DNA of 64,000 bases from assembly GCA_947561585.1 (NCBI GenBank), contig CANNZV010001595.1, positions 62,001-126,000 of the forward strand, read 5' to 3'. Every line of letters starts with the position of its first letter. Position 1 is the stretch's first letter. Shown one piece after another: positions 45,481-56,440 of the stretch. Below the pieces are notes generated by a model. It searched no databases, was not told the origin of the DNA, and saw only the letters and a list, made by a program, of their open reading frames with translations. This DNA comes from Caprella mutica (lineage: Eukaryota; Arthropoda; Malacostraca; Amphipoda; Caprellidae). Made by a program: the position numbers and the translations under genes.

Positions 45481-47327
45481 CTCCTAGATACTTTCATAAC
45501 TCGTTTCAAAATACCTAGTTTTACCTGCGTTTCTAGCTCTTTCTCAACTTTATCTCTCAGTGAAAAAGGGAAAGATCTGTTTTTTATAGAATATAGGCTT
45601 TACATTCCTTCTGATAGAAATAGAAACTTTATGATTTAATTTTCCTAGTTCATCGCTAAATACATCGCTATATTGCTTAAACAAGGTAGATTAATTAAAA
45701 TCAGACAAGAGATAATTTACCTTATTAATAAACAACTGCAAAGGTTTCAACCAATTCCTTCCCAACAGACTAGGCCCAGCACACCCTGTTACAATTAAAG
45801 GAAGCATGCACGATTCATCTTTAAATTTAACCTTAACATCGACCTGCCCTACTACTCTAATCTTTTCTTTAGTGAAAGTCTCTAATTTAACAGTTGACGG
45901 TGAAATTTTAGGTGCCGCTTTACCCTTAAATTTAGCTAAATATTCCTGCTCAATAATTACAGACAATGAAGCTCCAGTGTCCACCAGCATCTTGAAAGGT
46001 TTATCGTTAATCTTCAACTCGCACCAAATTGGTGTGGTCTTCTCCAACGCCAAATTCACGCCAAACACTGTATAAACATTATCGGCGTCATCACACACAC
46101 TTGTTTCTTTGTCGTACTCACTATCCTGTTGAATAATGTTGACCTTTGATTTCTTGTTGAACAATGTTTGATGTGCCCCTTTTTGTGACAGTGAAAACAT
46201 TCAGCATCTATAAATTTACATTTCTGATGTGAATGATTACCATTGCACCTATATCAGGATACTTTACTTTGCTCCTTTGAAGTTCTTTGTACTTGGAGTA
46301 TTGGCGTGGTTGACTCGGGTGTAGGTCATAAGACCCCCCCCCCGGTCAAGAGCCCCCCCGGTCATAAGCCCCCCCGGTCAAGAGCCCCCCCCCCCCGGTC
46401 ACGAGCCCCCCTGTTTTTAAATCCTTATTCACCTTTATTATTTAATCCATCCTTATTGACACTTTTGTAGTTCATTACTGACTAGACATAAAATATATGT
46501 ATATAGGGGGGCGTGCCGCCCCCCGAACCCCCCTGCCAGGTCATTAAACAATCATGAAGTGTGCAGTACAACAATCTAGCGGATACAACAAACTACATTA
46601 GCAACTCTCAGTTATTTCTATCTAAGTAGTTCTTCATTTATTCAACTAGGTAAATAAGGATTAAAAAAACAAGGAAAGGGGGCTCGTGACCGGGGGGGCT
46701 TATGACCTAGGGGGGCTCATGACCGAGGGGGCTCATGACCGAGGGGGCTCGTGACCGGGGGGGCTCTTGACCGGGGGGGCTCTTGACCCCGGTTGACTCT
46801 TTGTAGCTCTAGCAGACTTTTCGAAACAGATTCTATTCCAATAGATATCTCGTAAGCTCTGACTTGAAAGTGAGGTCCTTCTCGCTCAATAATAACCGTC
46901 TTTGTATTCGGTCATTTCTGAATCCGCAGACTAACCTATCTCTGAGCATCTCCTCTAAGGTTTCTCCGAAATCACAATGCTCTGCTATCTTCCTCAAACT
47001 TGCTATGAAAGATGTGATAGACTCACTTTCGTTTCTTGACGTATTGTAAAACTTGAATCGCTGCACAATGACTGAAGGCTTTTCAGATCAAGGTGATTTT
47101 GAAGCAATTCAACAATTTCCTCGTACGTTTTTTCACTTGTAATTTTCGGCGATATCAAATTTCTCACGATTTTATATGTTGCTGCACCAATCGAGCTGAG
47201 AAGAACTGCTCTCCGTTTAGTCATCTTTAACAGCATTTGCTTCACAGTAGAACAAAAATCTTCCAATGTACTCAGACCAATCCTCTTCCCATGGGTGAAA
47301 CTTGTTTAAACTTCCGTGCTTAGCCAT
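45480..47327 (-). pseudogene. Gypsy-type LTR retrotransposon relic: gag, protease, start of RT
   Basis: Minus strand. Gag starts MAKHGSLNKFHPWEED at 47327 and contains SITSFIASLRKIAEHCDF and LRDRLVCGFRND (about 47020-46900). After a foreign insertion two zinc-knuckle-like motifs follow, the second CFHCHKKGHIKHC (about 46200). Protease has MLVDTGASLSVI (about 45985) and LLGRNWL (about 45755). RT begins with YSDVFSDELGKLNH (about 45660) and stops making sense near 45500. Stops and frameshifts occur throughout gag and RT; the rest of pol and both LTRs were not found. Confidence 0.88.
46317..46790. mobile_element. GC-rich Foldback-like element inserted in Gypsy gag
   Basis: A perfect 9-bp duplication GGTTGACTC flanks it (46308-46316 and 46791-46799). 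The left arm is repeats of GGTCAAGAGCCCCC/GGTCATAAGCCCCC, the right arm the inverse GGGGGCTCATGACC type; inner arms share TTTTTAAATCCTTATTCACC and its inverse. Drosophila FB elements likewise have repetitive inverted arms and 9-bp duplications. G-runs of 5-7 repeat at short spacing (46680-46790) and could form G-quadruplexes. A GGGGGGCGTGCCGCCCCCC hairpin lies at about 46506. Confidence 0.85.
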
Positions 47328-47719
47328 TTTAGTTTTTAAGCCTTGTCACCATTAATATGTTCAGGGACTTGACAACGAGTCAGCACTGGGTGATGTAATA
47401 TAGGAAGGGCACACGACTGAATAGTACAGAGGGTGCAGGCACAGACTGCAGGTGAACTGTCAAGTTTATATCAAAATATATATAGTATAATTATCATTTG
47501 GTTTGCTATTTATTTATTTACAGGATACATTACACGTTCCTTGGTGGTAATATTTTGTAATCGATTACAGGCACGTTGAAACCACGCTTTGGAGTAAAGA
47601 ATTAAAAAAAACAGGCTATAATTTTTAATGCCCCTCCAAGCGACAATGGGTATGGGACTCTATGGGTCCTCATCAATTATATTAGTATAAAATGGCGTCC
47701 ATTTTACATTTTATTGATA
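47328..47719. other. Short gene-free stretch
   Basis: Upstream of the Gypsy gag start; an LTR or leader would be expected here but no repeat partner was found. Confidence 0.4.
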
Positions 47720-47723
47720 TTAA

Positions 47724-48318
47724 AGGTCCCCTCCAAGCAAATATTTTTATTGCTATATTTAACAAGGCTAATGTTCCTTATCATTTTGCTGCAAACTGCA
47801 TCGAAGTTGGTTGCGTATTTTTGATTTTATATGCTTTTAAAGATTTTTAAAATCAAAACTCTACAAAACCTATTTTACTTCCGACTTACTACTTTAAGAA
47901 ATTTTCAGCCTGAAGAAAAAGAATGTACACCATTTGTTTTTATTGTCAACTAGGTATTAGGTTTAATAAATCCATTTAATATTCATGTAAAGGTATACAA
48001 TTGAATGAAATTATAATAGAAACGTTTATAAACTTTAGGAAACAATTAATATCTAAGATAATTTAAATAAAGGCCGAAAACGCATGGTTTGTTTATAAAA
48101 TTCAAGTTTGTAATCAAAACAAAGAGTGCACAATCTTCTTTTTGAGCATCAGAATATTGATTCGCTCAATATTGTTGCTCACAGAGTATTAAAAAACTTT
48201 AAAAACAAATTATAAAATATACATTGAACCGTATTGTATGCGGTTTGCAAAATAACGATCGTAGATCTTAGTTCTATAATATTATATTATAAACTCATTT
48301 TTTTTCCGGAGCCTGGAC
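47724..48318 (+). mobile_element. TTAA-type MITE, third copy
   Basis: Starts AGGTCCCCTCCAAGC after TTAA (47720-47723), same family as 43676-44859. It runs to CCGGAGCCTGGA and breaks off before the terminal GGACCT. Confidence 0.75.
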
Positions 48319-48440
48319 AATTCCAGGCTCGCCGCTGGACAATTCGCCGTGAGAACTCGCCGCTAGGACAATTCGCCGCCAAAACCACTCGCCGTGTGAT
48401 ATATTTTTTACCGCCATATAATATATTTTTTACCGCCGTA
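48319..48440. repeat. CAATTCGCCG-rich short repeat block
   Basis: GGACAATTCGCCG, ACTCGCCG and two copies of ATATATTTTTTACCGCC. CpG-rich within AT-rich DNA. It replaces the missing end of the MITE, so may be an inserted element. Confidence 0.55.
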
Positions 48441-49170
48441 TACACCATTTATTTATAAAAAATATTTCAAATATAAGCTGAGTGTTGTAAATTAATTATC
48501 AAATTATCTTAACAGTATTTGAAAATGTTTTCTTTTCCATTTCAAAAGTTAAATATAATTTTTTTTAACTGTTGTTAACTGTTATATATGCTAAAAATAA
48601 TTTGCTATTGGAAAGAAAAACAAGTTCAGGTGTCTTCTTAATACGTTTAATGACTTATAAAATTACTTAAGTTTAAAACTAGTACATCAGTGCAAATAAA
48701 GGTATTTAACTAAGAAGTCTTAGATTTTTGTCTTATGTAGGCTAATAAGTTACATTTACTATCACCTCATCATTTTCCTCTTCTATATGTGAGCTCAGTC
48801 ACCTGTGCTTGTATTCCTTTTCATATCATTCCTTGGTAAGTGATAGCATCCACGAAGTAGCTTTTCTGCATCCATGAGCTTGTCACGGACTGGTGGTTGG
48901 TGCATTTGTTCTTGGAGTCACTTTACTTTCAGACTTCTTCCTGTTCCTTGTATTTAATTTCCTTTTGACGTCAAGTAGAAAGCCATTCGTTTCGAACAGG
49001 ACGTTAAATGCTTCTAAATTTATATTTATAGTTATAATAATTTTTGCGGCATCAAATATTCTCACAAAAGAAACTAATTAATTGAAATAATGAAATTTGT
49101 CAACTACTGTTTTAAGTCAGTCTTGAGCATATAGAAATAAATTATTGTTCATATTTATAATATTTTTAAA
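48441..49170. other. Gene-free stretch with an inverted copy of the dispersed repeat
   Basis: 48770-48900 is the inverse of part of 22040-22440 (GCTTTTCTGCATCCATGAGC; GTATTCCTTTTCATATCATT). The rest shows nothing. Confidence 0.5.
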
Positions 49171-49172
49171 TA

Positions 49173-50590
49173 CACTACCGGCCAAAAATCTCGGACAGTT
49201 CAGTATTTTTTAAATTTCTCCTGAACTGTCAGCAGGATTCAGACCAAACTTACACATATTGTAACTACCTCTTATATTGATATTATGTATTAATTACAGT
49301 TCATTCTAAATGATGGAAAAAAAGTGATGAGCATTTCAATTTTTATTTTGGAATTATAGTGGCCAAAACCTTGGGACAAAAGATAGAAAATTTGATATAA
49401 CAGCATTAAATCAAAAGAATGTAAAAGTTTGATGATACTCAATCAATATCTGGTTAACAATCCTTCATTTTCTATCACTGCAGGCAGCACACCTTCTACT
49501 GCAAGTTTGAATGAGATCACGACATTCATCACGTGAAACTTTTGTCCATTCTTCTTGATGTTTCAGCCAAAAAATCATTAGTATTGACAGGGTTCCTGAC
49601 AGTCACACGAATCCACAAAGTGGACCATAGGTTCTCATAGGGTATAGGTCCGGACTTTGAGGAGGCCGATCCAAAACATCCACATTTTGCTCTTTCAAAA
49701 ATTCCATTACATGCTTAGCATTGTGGCATGGTGCGTTATTCTGTATGAAAATAGGGCTTTCACACTCAGAATTTCGAAGTGTTAGGATGAAATGATCTCT
49801 CAACGGGTTCCTATATATTGTTTCATTAACTCTGGTGGTTAGCCGGAACAGATCAGTCATTCCATCCCGGAAAATCATTCCGAACGCCATTACGCTACCC
49901 CACCGAACCTCTCTGTTTTCTTCGTACATTTTTTATTTAACCTTTCACCAACAAACCTTCTTAGAAATTTATTTCCGTCAGATCCAAACACATTAAACTT
50001 ACTTTCATCAGAGAAGAAACATTTCGCCACTGATCATCTGTCCACAACACATGAATTTGAGTAAAGCCTAATCTGCGTTTCTTGTTCTTGTTGCTTACCA
50101 ATAGTTCTTCCCTGGTGATCTTGCAAACAGACGAATTACATTCAGACGTCTTGATACTGTTTTACGAAATGCTTTAATGTCATGAGAGGCATGTACTTCA
50201 CGAGAAATTCTGGCAGCTGTGTGAAACCTATCGTTCAGTGCCATCCTCTTAATCACTCTATCTTGTCTAGGAGAAGTTATTCGAGGTCGGCTATTTGTCT
50301 TAGGAGCTAAAATTTTCCCAGTATCCTTGAAACCCTTTATAATTCTCCCGACGGCACTTTTCGACAGCTTCAAGTAATCAACTATCTTCCGTATCGAATT
50401 ATTCTTTCCATGAAGTTTGATAATTGATTTTATGACTGAAGAATCAACTTGAGGTGTCATATCGATGTTGGAACCGGTTGCAATAACTATACAGTAATGT
50501 AATCGACTTATTCTTAATAGTTGTACTTAGAAAAGTTGAAAAAACTAATCACGCGGCAAGTTGTCCTAGAACCATTAATACTATATGAAA
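49173..50590 (-). mobile_element. Tc1-like element, decayed
   Basis: Left end after TA (49171-49172): CACTACCGGCCAAAAATCTC, with an internal related repeat GGCCAAAACCTTGGGACA at about 49363, an IR/DR-like layout. The right end is unclear; a diverged TTGTCCTAGAACC near 50560 may be what remains. Encloses a broken transposase on the minus strand. Confidence 0.7.
49603..50460 (-). pseudogene. Tc1-like transposase, frameshifted
   Basis: N-terminal helix-turn-helix MTPQVDSSVIKSIIKLHGK from 50460, second one through SKSAVGRIIKGFKDTG. The frame is lost near 50100; CFSDESKFNVFG (first catalytic Asp) reads at about 50010. The open part 49929-49603 has RWGSVMAFGMI and IQNNAPCHNAKHVMEFLKE, where the second catalytic Asp has become Asn (QDN to QNN), then PPQSPDLYP followed by a frameshift that destroys the last acidic residue block. 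Dead by several criteria. Confidence 0.88.
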
Positions 50591-50941
50591 AAGATCATTT
50601 TTGTCAATGTTATTTCTTAAAAATAGAGACATTAATCTTAATCTTTAGATTGAAATCGTTCAGGCCAAATATAGATATCATGACATAATTTCATTCTTTA
50701 CTCATAATCAAATTTAAATTATCCGTATATATCAAATGTGAATGTAAATTACCGAAGTATATAATATGTTCAACAGACCGTAATTTCGGTAATGAAGTCA
50801 CATAAGTGATGTACTTTAATGTCCCGTATTTAATTTTGTTAAGAGACATTCAATTGTCCGATTGAATTGCTAGCCAATGATGATGATATAATTTGGGTAA
50901 ATAAGAACATGACCTTCACAGGTCATGTCAATTTAGCGAAC
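50591..50941. other. Upstream flank of the plus-strand candidate gene
   Basis: AT-rich; no supported feature other than short inverted words around 50849-50875 (CAATTGTCCGATTGAATTG). Confidence 0.4.
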
Positions 50942-50976
50942 TATAATATGAAAAGAGACTCGCGTGGAGGCTCAGT
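50942..50976 (+). promoter_or_regulatory. TATA box and initiator
   Basis: TATAATAT (50942-50949) lies 32 bases upstream of the A in TCAGT (50972-50976), the arthropod initiator consensus. The candidate ATG is at 51003, giving a short 5' leader of about 29 bases. Confidence 0.5.
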
Positions 50977-51002
50977 TGTGTGTAAAACCTCAGTGAGTGA
51001 CG

Positions 51003-52718
51003 ATGTATTGGATTTTGTCTCGTCTGCCAAAGCATGTGGTGCTGCTGCTTGTCTTTTCTGTTGTTTGGGTGGCTGGAAGCGACCCAACTAACACCGATGG
51101 GGTGATGGTACCTGACACAGCCTCCATAAACAGTGACCATCTCAAAGCATTGGGTGCTGATAAATTCTTATCACTTTGGTTCATCTTCGTGCTGAGTGGA
51201 ACTACCGAGATAACTGGTGAGCATTTCCCTTAAGTGGTGAGCATTTCCCTTAACTGGTGAGCATTTCCCTTAACTGGTGAGCATTTACCTTAACTGGTGA
51301 GCATTTACCTTAACTGGTGAGCATTTACCTTAACTGGTGAGCATTTACCTTAAGTGGTGAGCATTTACCTTAACTGGTGAGCATTTACCTTAACTGGTGA
51401 GCATTTACCTTAACTGGTGAGCATTTCCCTTAAGTGGTGAGCATTTCCCTTAAGTGGTGAGCATTTCCCTTAAGTGGTGAGCATTTACCTTAACTGGTGA
51501 GCATTTACCTTAACTGGTGAGCATTTACCTTAACTGGTGAGCATTTACCTTAACTGGTGAGCATTTACCTTAACTGGTGAGCATTTACCTTAACTGGTGA
51601 GCATTTACCTTAACTGGTGAGCATTTACCTTAACTGGTGAGGATTTACCTTAACTGGTGAGCATTTACCTTAACTGGTGAGCATTTCCCTTAACTGGTGA
51701 GCATTTACCTTAACTGGTGAGCATTTACCTTAACTGGTGAGCATTTACCTTAACTGGTGAGCATTTACCTTAACTGGTGAGCATTTCCCCTAAGTGGTGA
51801 GCATTTAACTTAAGTGGTGAGCATTTAACTTAAGTGGTGAGCATTTAACTTAAGTGGTGAGCATTTAACTTAAGTGGTGAGCATTTAACTTAAGTGGTGA
51901 GCATTTAACTTAACTGGTGAGCATTTAACTTAACTGGTGAGCATTTAACTTAACTGGTGAGCATTTAACTTAACTGGTGAGCATTTAACTCAACTGGTGA
52001 GCATTTAACTTAACTGGTGAGCATATATTCTATTTGTTAACCATTTTCCTATCTTTTAAGCATTTCCCTTTTCTATTGAGCTTTTTCTTGCCTATTGAGC
52101 TTTTTATTATCAGTAAACTTTTTATTATCTAGTGAGCTTGTTATCTAGTGAACTTATTCTTATCTAGTGAACTTATTCTTATCTAGTGAACTTATTCTTA
52201 TCTAGTGAGCTTTTTATTATCTAGTGAGCTTTTTATTATCTAGTGAGCTTTTTATTATCAGTGAGCTTTTTATTATCAGTGAGCTTTTTATTATCAGTGA
52301 GCTTTTTATTATCAGTGAGCTTTTTAATATCAGTCAGCTTTTTATTTTCTAGTGAGCTTTTTCTTTTTCTTATCAGTGGGCTTTTTCTTATCTAGTGAGC
52401 TTTTTAGTATCAGTGAGCTTTTTCTTATCTAGTGAGTTTTTTGTTATCTAGTGAGCTTTTTGTTATCTAGTGAGCTTTTTGTTATCTAGTGAGCTTTTTG
52501 TTATCTAGTGAGCTTTTTCTTATCTAGTGAGCTATTTCTTATCTAGTGAGCTTTTTGTTATCTAGTGAGCTTTTTGTTATCTAGTGAGCTTTTTGTTATC
52601 TAGTGAGCTTTTTGTAATCTAGTTAGTGTCTTTTTTATAGCAAACTAATACTTTTTTTCAATTCAATATTACTTATATTAATACACACTTTTATATTTCA
52701 GTTCACGCAGCTCATTAA
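51003..52718 (+). CDS. Candidate two-exon gene for a small secreted protein
   Basis: Exon 1 (51003-51216) begins MYWILSRLPKHVVLLLVFSV, a clear signal peptide with likely cleavage near VAG/SDPTN, and continues to SGTTEIT with a second hydrophobic stretch (LSLWFIFVL). Donor CTG/GTGAGC at 51217. A possible exon 2 follows TTTTATATTTCAG at 52702 with five codons and TAA (52716-52718), then AATAAA at 52786-52791. Spliced length 76 residues, phase consistent. The intron consists mainly of two tandem arrays. No family recognised. Exon 1 and promoter are fairly persuasive; exon 2 is tentative, and the gene could instead continue further downstream. Confidence 0.4.
51217..52020 (+). repeat. 20-bp array of 5' splice sites, about 40 copies
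   Basis: Unit GTGAGCATTTACCTTAACTG. It starts exactly at the exon 1 donor, and the unit's end TAACTG equals the last six exon bases, so each copy rebuilds exon end plus donor. All copies keep GTGAG; one has GTGAGG. Three unit variants (TTTCCCTTAAG, TTTACCTTAAC, TTTAACTTAAG) occur in blocks. Confidence 0.95.
52030..52622 (+). repeat. Degenerate 17-19-bp array, CTAGTGAGCTTTTT type
   Basis: Unit about GTGAGCTTTTTGTTATCTA, shorter copies lacking CTA. It follows the 20-bp array and keeps GTGAGC in most copies, so it may be an older, drifted derivative of the same donor repeat. Confidence 0.9.
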
Positions 52719-52860
52719 TTTTTGAACTCATTGTCAGGGTTCAGAGTTTGCACAAATATTTACATAAATAATTTTAAAAAAGGAAAATAAAATTAAAAGG
52801 TAAATATACTTATTTATTGAAATTATATTGAATTTAGATTCTTAGTTTCTATTTTTTTTA

Positions 52861-53071
52861 GTTACTTTATGAGGTATGGGTTGTAGTCACCTTATGAGGT
52901 ATGGGTTGTAGTCACCTTATGAGGTATGGGTTGTAGTCACCTTATGAGGTATGGGTTGTAGTCACCTTATGAGGTATGGGTTGTAGTCACCTTATGAGGT
53001 ATGGGTTGTAGTCACCTTATGAGGTATGGGTTGTAGTCACCTTATGAGGTATGGGTTGAGTGTGTACTCAC
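52861..53071 (-). repeat. 25-bp array, 8 copies, starting at a GTGAGT on the minus strand
   Basis: On the minus strand the unit is GTGACTACAACCCATACC plus TCATAAG, i.e. AAG/GTGACT at each junction. The first (upstream) unit reads GTGAGTACACACTCAACCC, a consensus donor. On the plus strand it reads TTATGAGGTATGGG. Confidence 0.9.
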
Positions 53072-53104
53072 CCCAGGGCAATCAATGTCAATCCTTTCTT
53101 CCAT
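53072..53104 (-). CDS. Possible short exon before the 25-bp array
   Basis: Minus strand ATG at 53104 and 11 codons (MEERIDIDCPG) ending at the GTGAGT donor. Too short to be secure; offered because the array begins at this donor as in the two better-supported cases. Confidence 0.2.
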
Positions 53105-53487
53105 TAACCTTGGGACGAACCCTAACTAGAGTTTCTCTTGCAATTTATCATTCACTTCACACAGTCGTAGCAGACTGTTAACTCGCTAACATTTTACCTA
53201 ATAGAACTGTAGCCAATATCATTTTATTACATTTTATAAAGTTTTTTATATAAAAAAAAAGATGAATAATTATTTGTTTTAATTTCTAATGTTTTATTTT
53301 TGCTACAACCGTATTGTGAAATATAAAGGAAAAGTGAAAAAATATATACATGTAATTCAATGAACAATTAATAACAATATTGTGATTCAAGTCTAATTAG
53401 AATTAACTCACAATAATGTTTATTCTTTGGTATATACTAGTATACTACCTACTTAGTATAATAGTATCACTGTCACACCTACATTGT
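53105..53487. other. Gene-free stretch
   Basis: AT-rich; nothing recognised. Confidence 0.4.
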
Positions 53488-53497
53488 ATTTTAAAGG

Positions 53498-54394
53498 GTG
53501 ACCGGTAGATTCCACCTTAGGTATATTCCACCCCGGTATATTCCACTCTAGGTATATTCCACCCCGGTAAATTCCACACCACTTTACGTGTTAGGTTTGT
53601 TTAGTTTTAAATATTAGTCATTTATTAATATTATATGTAATATAAGGCAACTTGCATTTTCACTGTATCAAATGAAACCTTTTGCTGGCTAATCACAAGC
53701 TGTAAATAAATAGCTGAAAGAAATGTTGTGTGAACACATTTATCATTTGAGGTATTTAAATTTTCGATCTCAAGCTGATTTTCTTCTCCATCGCCAACAC
53801 AACAGCGATATTAATTGTAAGATGATGTTTACATGTTTTCTTTTATCCAGGAAGTTTTTGATGGAGAGGGGGGAATTATTGCACAGGGTTTTAAGACTGG
53901 GAGATTATTGCCTTTTTTACATTGAGAGATTTTGATCACGGGGAATTTGGTCTTAGAATCCAAAACAGCAACTTATTAGCAAAGAGCGAAAACATTGAAT
54001 GGGTTGCCTCTGCCTCATCCAACTATTGTTGTAGGAGCACATGTGCAGTTTCATGTGAAAAAGGAATTAATATTAATTTTTGCAACACGTAAACTTTGAA
54101 ATAAACTACCATATTAAGAATATTTGTAATTTTATTAGAATAAAATTTCAATTGACTTGAGCTACCTCTAAATATTATAAAATGTCTCAGGATATCGTCT
54201 GAGTTATTTCTTCATCGGCACGAATTATTTAACAAATTGGCCATCTGAAAATAAAATTTTGAGTTTTTATTGTCACCAAAATGAGCATTGTCACAGGGGT
54301 GGAATTTATCGGGGTGGAATATACCTGGGGTGGAATTTATCGGGGTGGAATATACCTGGGGTGGAATTCACCGGGGTGGTATATACCTAGAACC
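53498..54394. mobile_element. Foldback-like element with TTCCACCCCGGTA-type arms
   Basis: A direct duplication ATTTTAAAGG lies at both borders (53488-53497 and 54395-54404). The left arm repeats GGTATATTCCACCCC (53518-53575), the right arm the inverse GGGGTGGAATATACC (54296-54385). The interior is AT-rich with no recognised protein. Arms of short repeats plus 9-10-bp duplication match the foldback type seen at 46317. Confidence 0.75.
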
Positions 54395-54831
54395 ATTTTA
54401 AAGGTGTAACTATAAAATATGATATAGGGTAGAGTCACAATTACCAGATGCAAATTAAATACCGAATGAACGATTCATTAGTTTTGTAATATAAAATCGC
54501 ATGAAAACATGAGCATTTATTACGGAGAGAATACTGTACTTTCCCTCCTATGCTATCCTAGTTAGAAACATTATCTCATTTACCATTATAACATTGATGA
54601 TTAATTCGGAAACTTTGAAGGCCTCTTTCACACAACGGTTCTCTCATACCGCAGCAAAAAAAGCTGCATGAAGAAAAAGTTTGATCTCAGTGGACATACA
54701 AAACACAATCGTTTATTCAGAAGAAGCATTTATAAAACTGGCCATAATTTCTATACCTGATGCCCAGCGTGTGATTTCTGAAAACGCAGAATAAACTTCA
54801 TGCTGTAGGTTTAGCTTCTTTCTTTTGTTAT
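54395..54831. other. Gene-free stretch
   Basis: Nothing recognised. Confidence 0.4.
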
Positions 54832-55340
54832 ACACAGAGAGAAAAAAGTACAACCCATGTGGTCATATCTAATGGGTCAACAATTTAGGCTTTGAATCAA
54901 TTTATTACGTCAGATGGTTGGACTTTATTCATGTTTTCATGTGCGTTAAAACAACTATGACGTGGTGTGTCACCAAAAATAGTTAATTAAATTCCTTTTA
55001 TGGATTGAATCAACTTACTATGAGAGTTAATAGTTACTTTTTTGAGAATTTTAACGTATATTGAAAGAACTATGACGGAGTGTATTGTAGTAACTCACAA
55101 AGACTGTTAATCCAATGTATCTGGTGTATAAATCAACTTACTATGCGAGTTGGCGCTACTTTTTTTAAGTTTAGGAGTGAGTCAAAACGACTGTTTTGTT
55201 TTAACCCACGTCAATTTACCTACTTTTAAGTAGTACCTGCAACTCACCACGTAGGTAGGGGCATAAATAACTCATTCATATGAGTCAAAAGAAATCAAAT
55301 TTGATTTGGTTTGTTTCAACTAATCCATTCTCTGTGTGAA
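54832..55340. mobile_element. Possible MITE with ACACAGAGA ends
   Basis: ACACAGAGAGAAAAAAGTAC at the left and, inverted, CACACAGAGAATGGATTAG at the right. Inside, a segment of about 110 bp (CTATGACG... to AAATCAACTTACTATGCGAG) is repeated in tandem with divergence. Target duplication not clear. Confidence 0.4.
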
Positions 55341-55494
55341 TCAGACCGCTAATTAGGTTAGCACAGACCAGTAAAGTAAATTTTCCTATGCTATGTGAAT
55401 TTGAGAAGACTAGAGAAAGACCTTAAATTAAGTGAATTCATTAAAAAATTTAAATCATTCATTTATATAACTATTGTTCATCTACTGTATATAA
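55341..55494. other. AT-rich spacer
   Basis: Nothing recognised. Confidence 0.35.
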
Positions 55495-55628
55495 TTTGAA
55501 TATTAGTTATCTGTCAAAAGAATCTGAATATTAGTTATCTGTCAAAAGAATCTGAATATTAGTTATCTGTCAAAAGAATCTGAATATTAGTTATCTGTCA
55601 AAAGAATCTGAATATTAGTTATCTGTCA
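55495..55628. repeat. 28-bp minisatellite, about 5 copies
   Basis: Unit AATATTAGTTATCTGTCAAA plus AGAATCTG; copies are almost identical, so recent. Confidence 0.92.
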
Positions 55629-56440
55629 ATTTCTTACCGATTTAATTAATGTGTAAAGTAAATGAATTCTTTAATATTTCAATAGATTTCTATATTTTGA
55701 ATTAATATTGGTTTTATAATTATATATTATGAAATATGAATAAATGTACAATAAAAGTAACAATGGTAAAAAGTGACTAAATTTAACCATAATATATTCC
55801 ATAGGCATATCCTACAGCTTAAAATTTTATCACAATCAATATTCTTGTTAAAACAAACTAATAAACTTTGACGAAAACATGACCTCCTTTTCTTGATTAG
55901 TGTATTGAAGTTCTAGTAAACTGAACCCTGTAGTACAGATGCTATGTTGTTATTACTCTTAGCATTAATTAATATTCACAGTAGGAGAGTTGTGTATGAT
56001 TGTGTAGGATTAGGATAAAACGGAATATGCAATATGAAATATATTATTTTAATTCTTAATGCCTAACAATATCTCAAATGTTGTTCCATAGATTGACACA
56101 AATTATTGCTTCAACTGAAATAAGCTTAAGAAATTTGTTTGCAGAATAACATTAAATGGAATAAATCATACAATTACCAGTGTTTAAGATATTCATTGTA
56201 CCAGTTAATAACAAAAGGTGGGAATTATTGTTGTACAGAAAAAAAAAATTGATTTCTTTCAATATCATATGAAAAGCATAGCATTTAGCCAAATAGAATT
56301 GTTGCCCTTTTATAGTATAATAAAGTAGGTAATATTAAAGCATAGAGTGGTTTGCCTTGACATCCAACTCACTGAGCTCATTCTAGCAATGTGGAAGTGA
56401 CGGAGAGGTTACGTGTGAATCTACAGGAAATTCTATTAGC
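55629..56440. other. AT-rich stretch, nothing recognised
   Basis: No coding or repeat feature that I can support before the 45-bp array. Confidence 0.45.

Noticed and set aside
52850..52873. A 12-base micro-exon between TTTTTTTTAG and GAG/GTATGG on the plus strand
   Set aside because: Joined to the 51003 exon it meets an in-frame stop, and the donor-like word is only a repeat unit.
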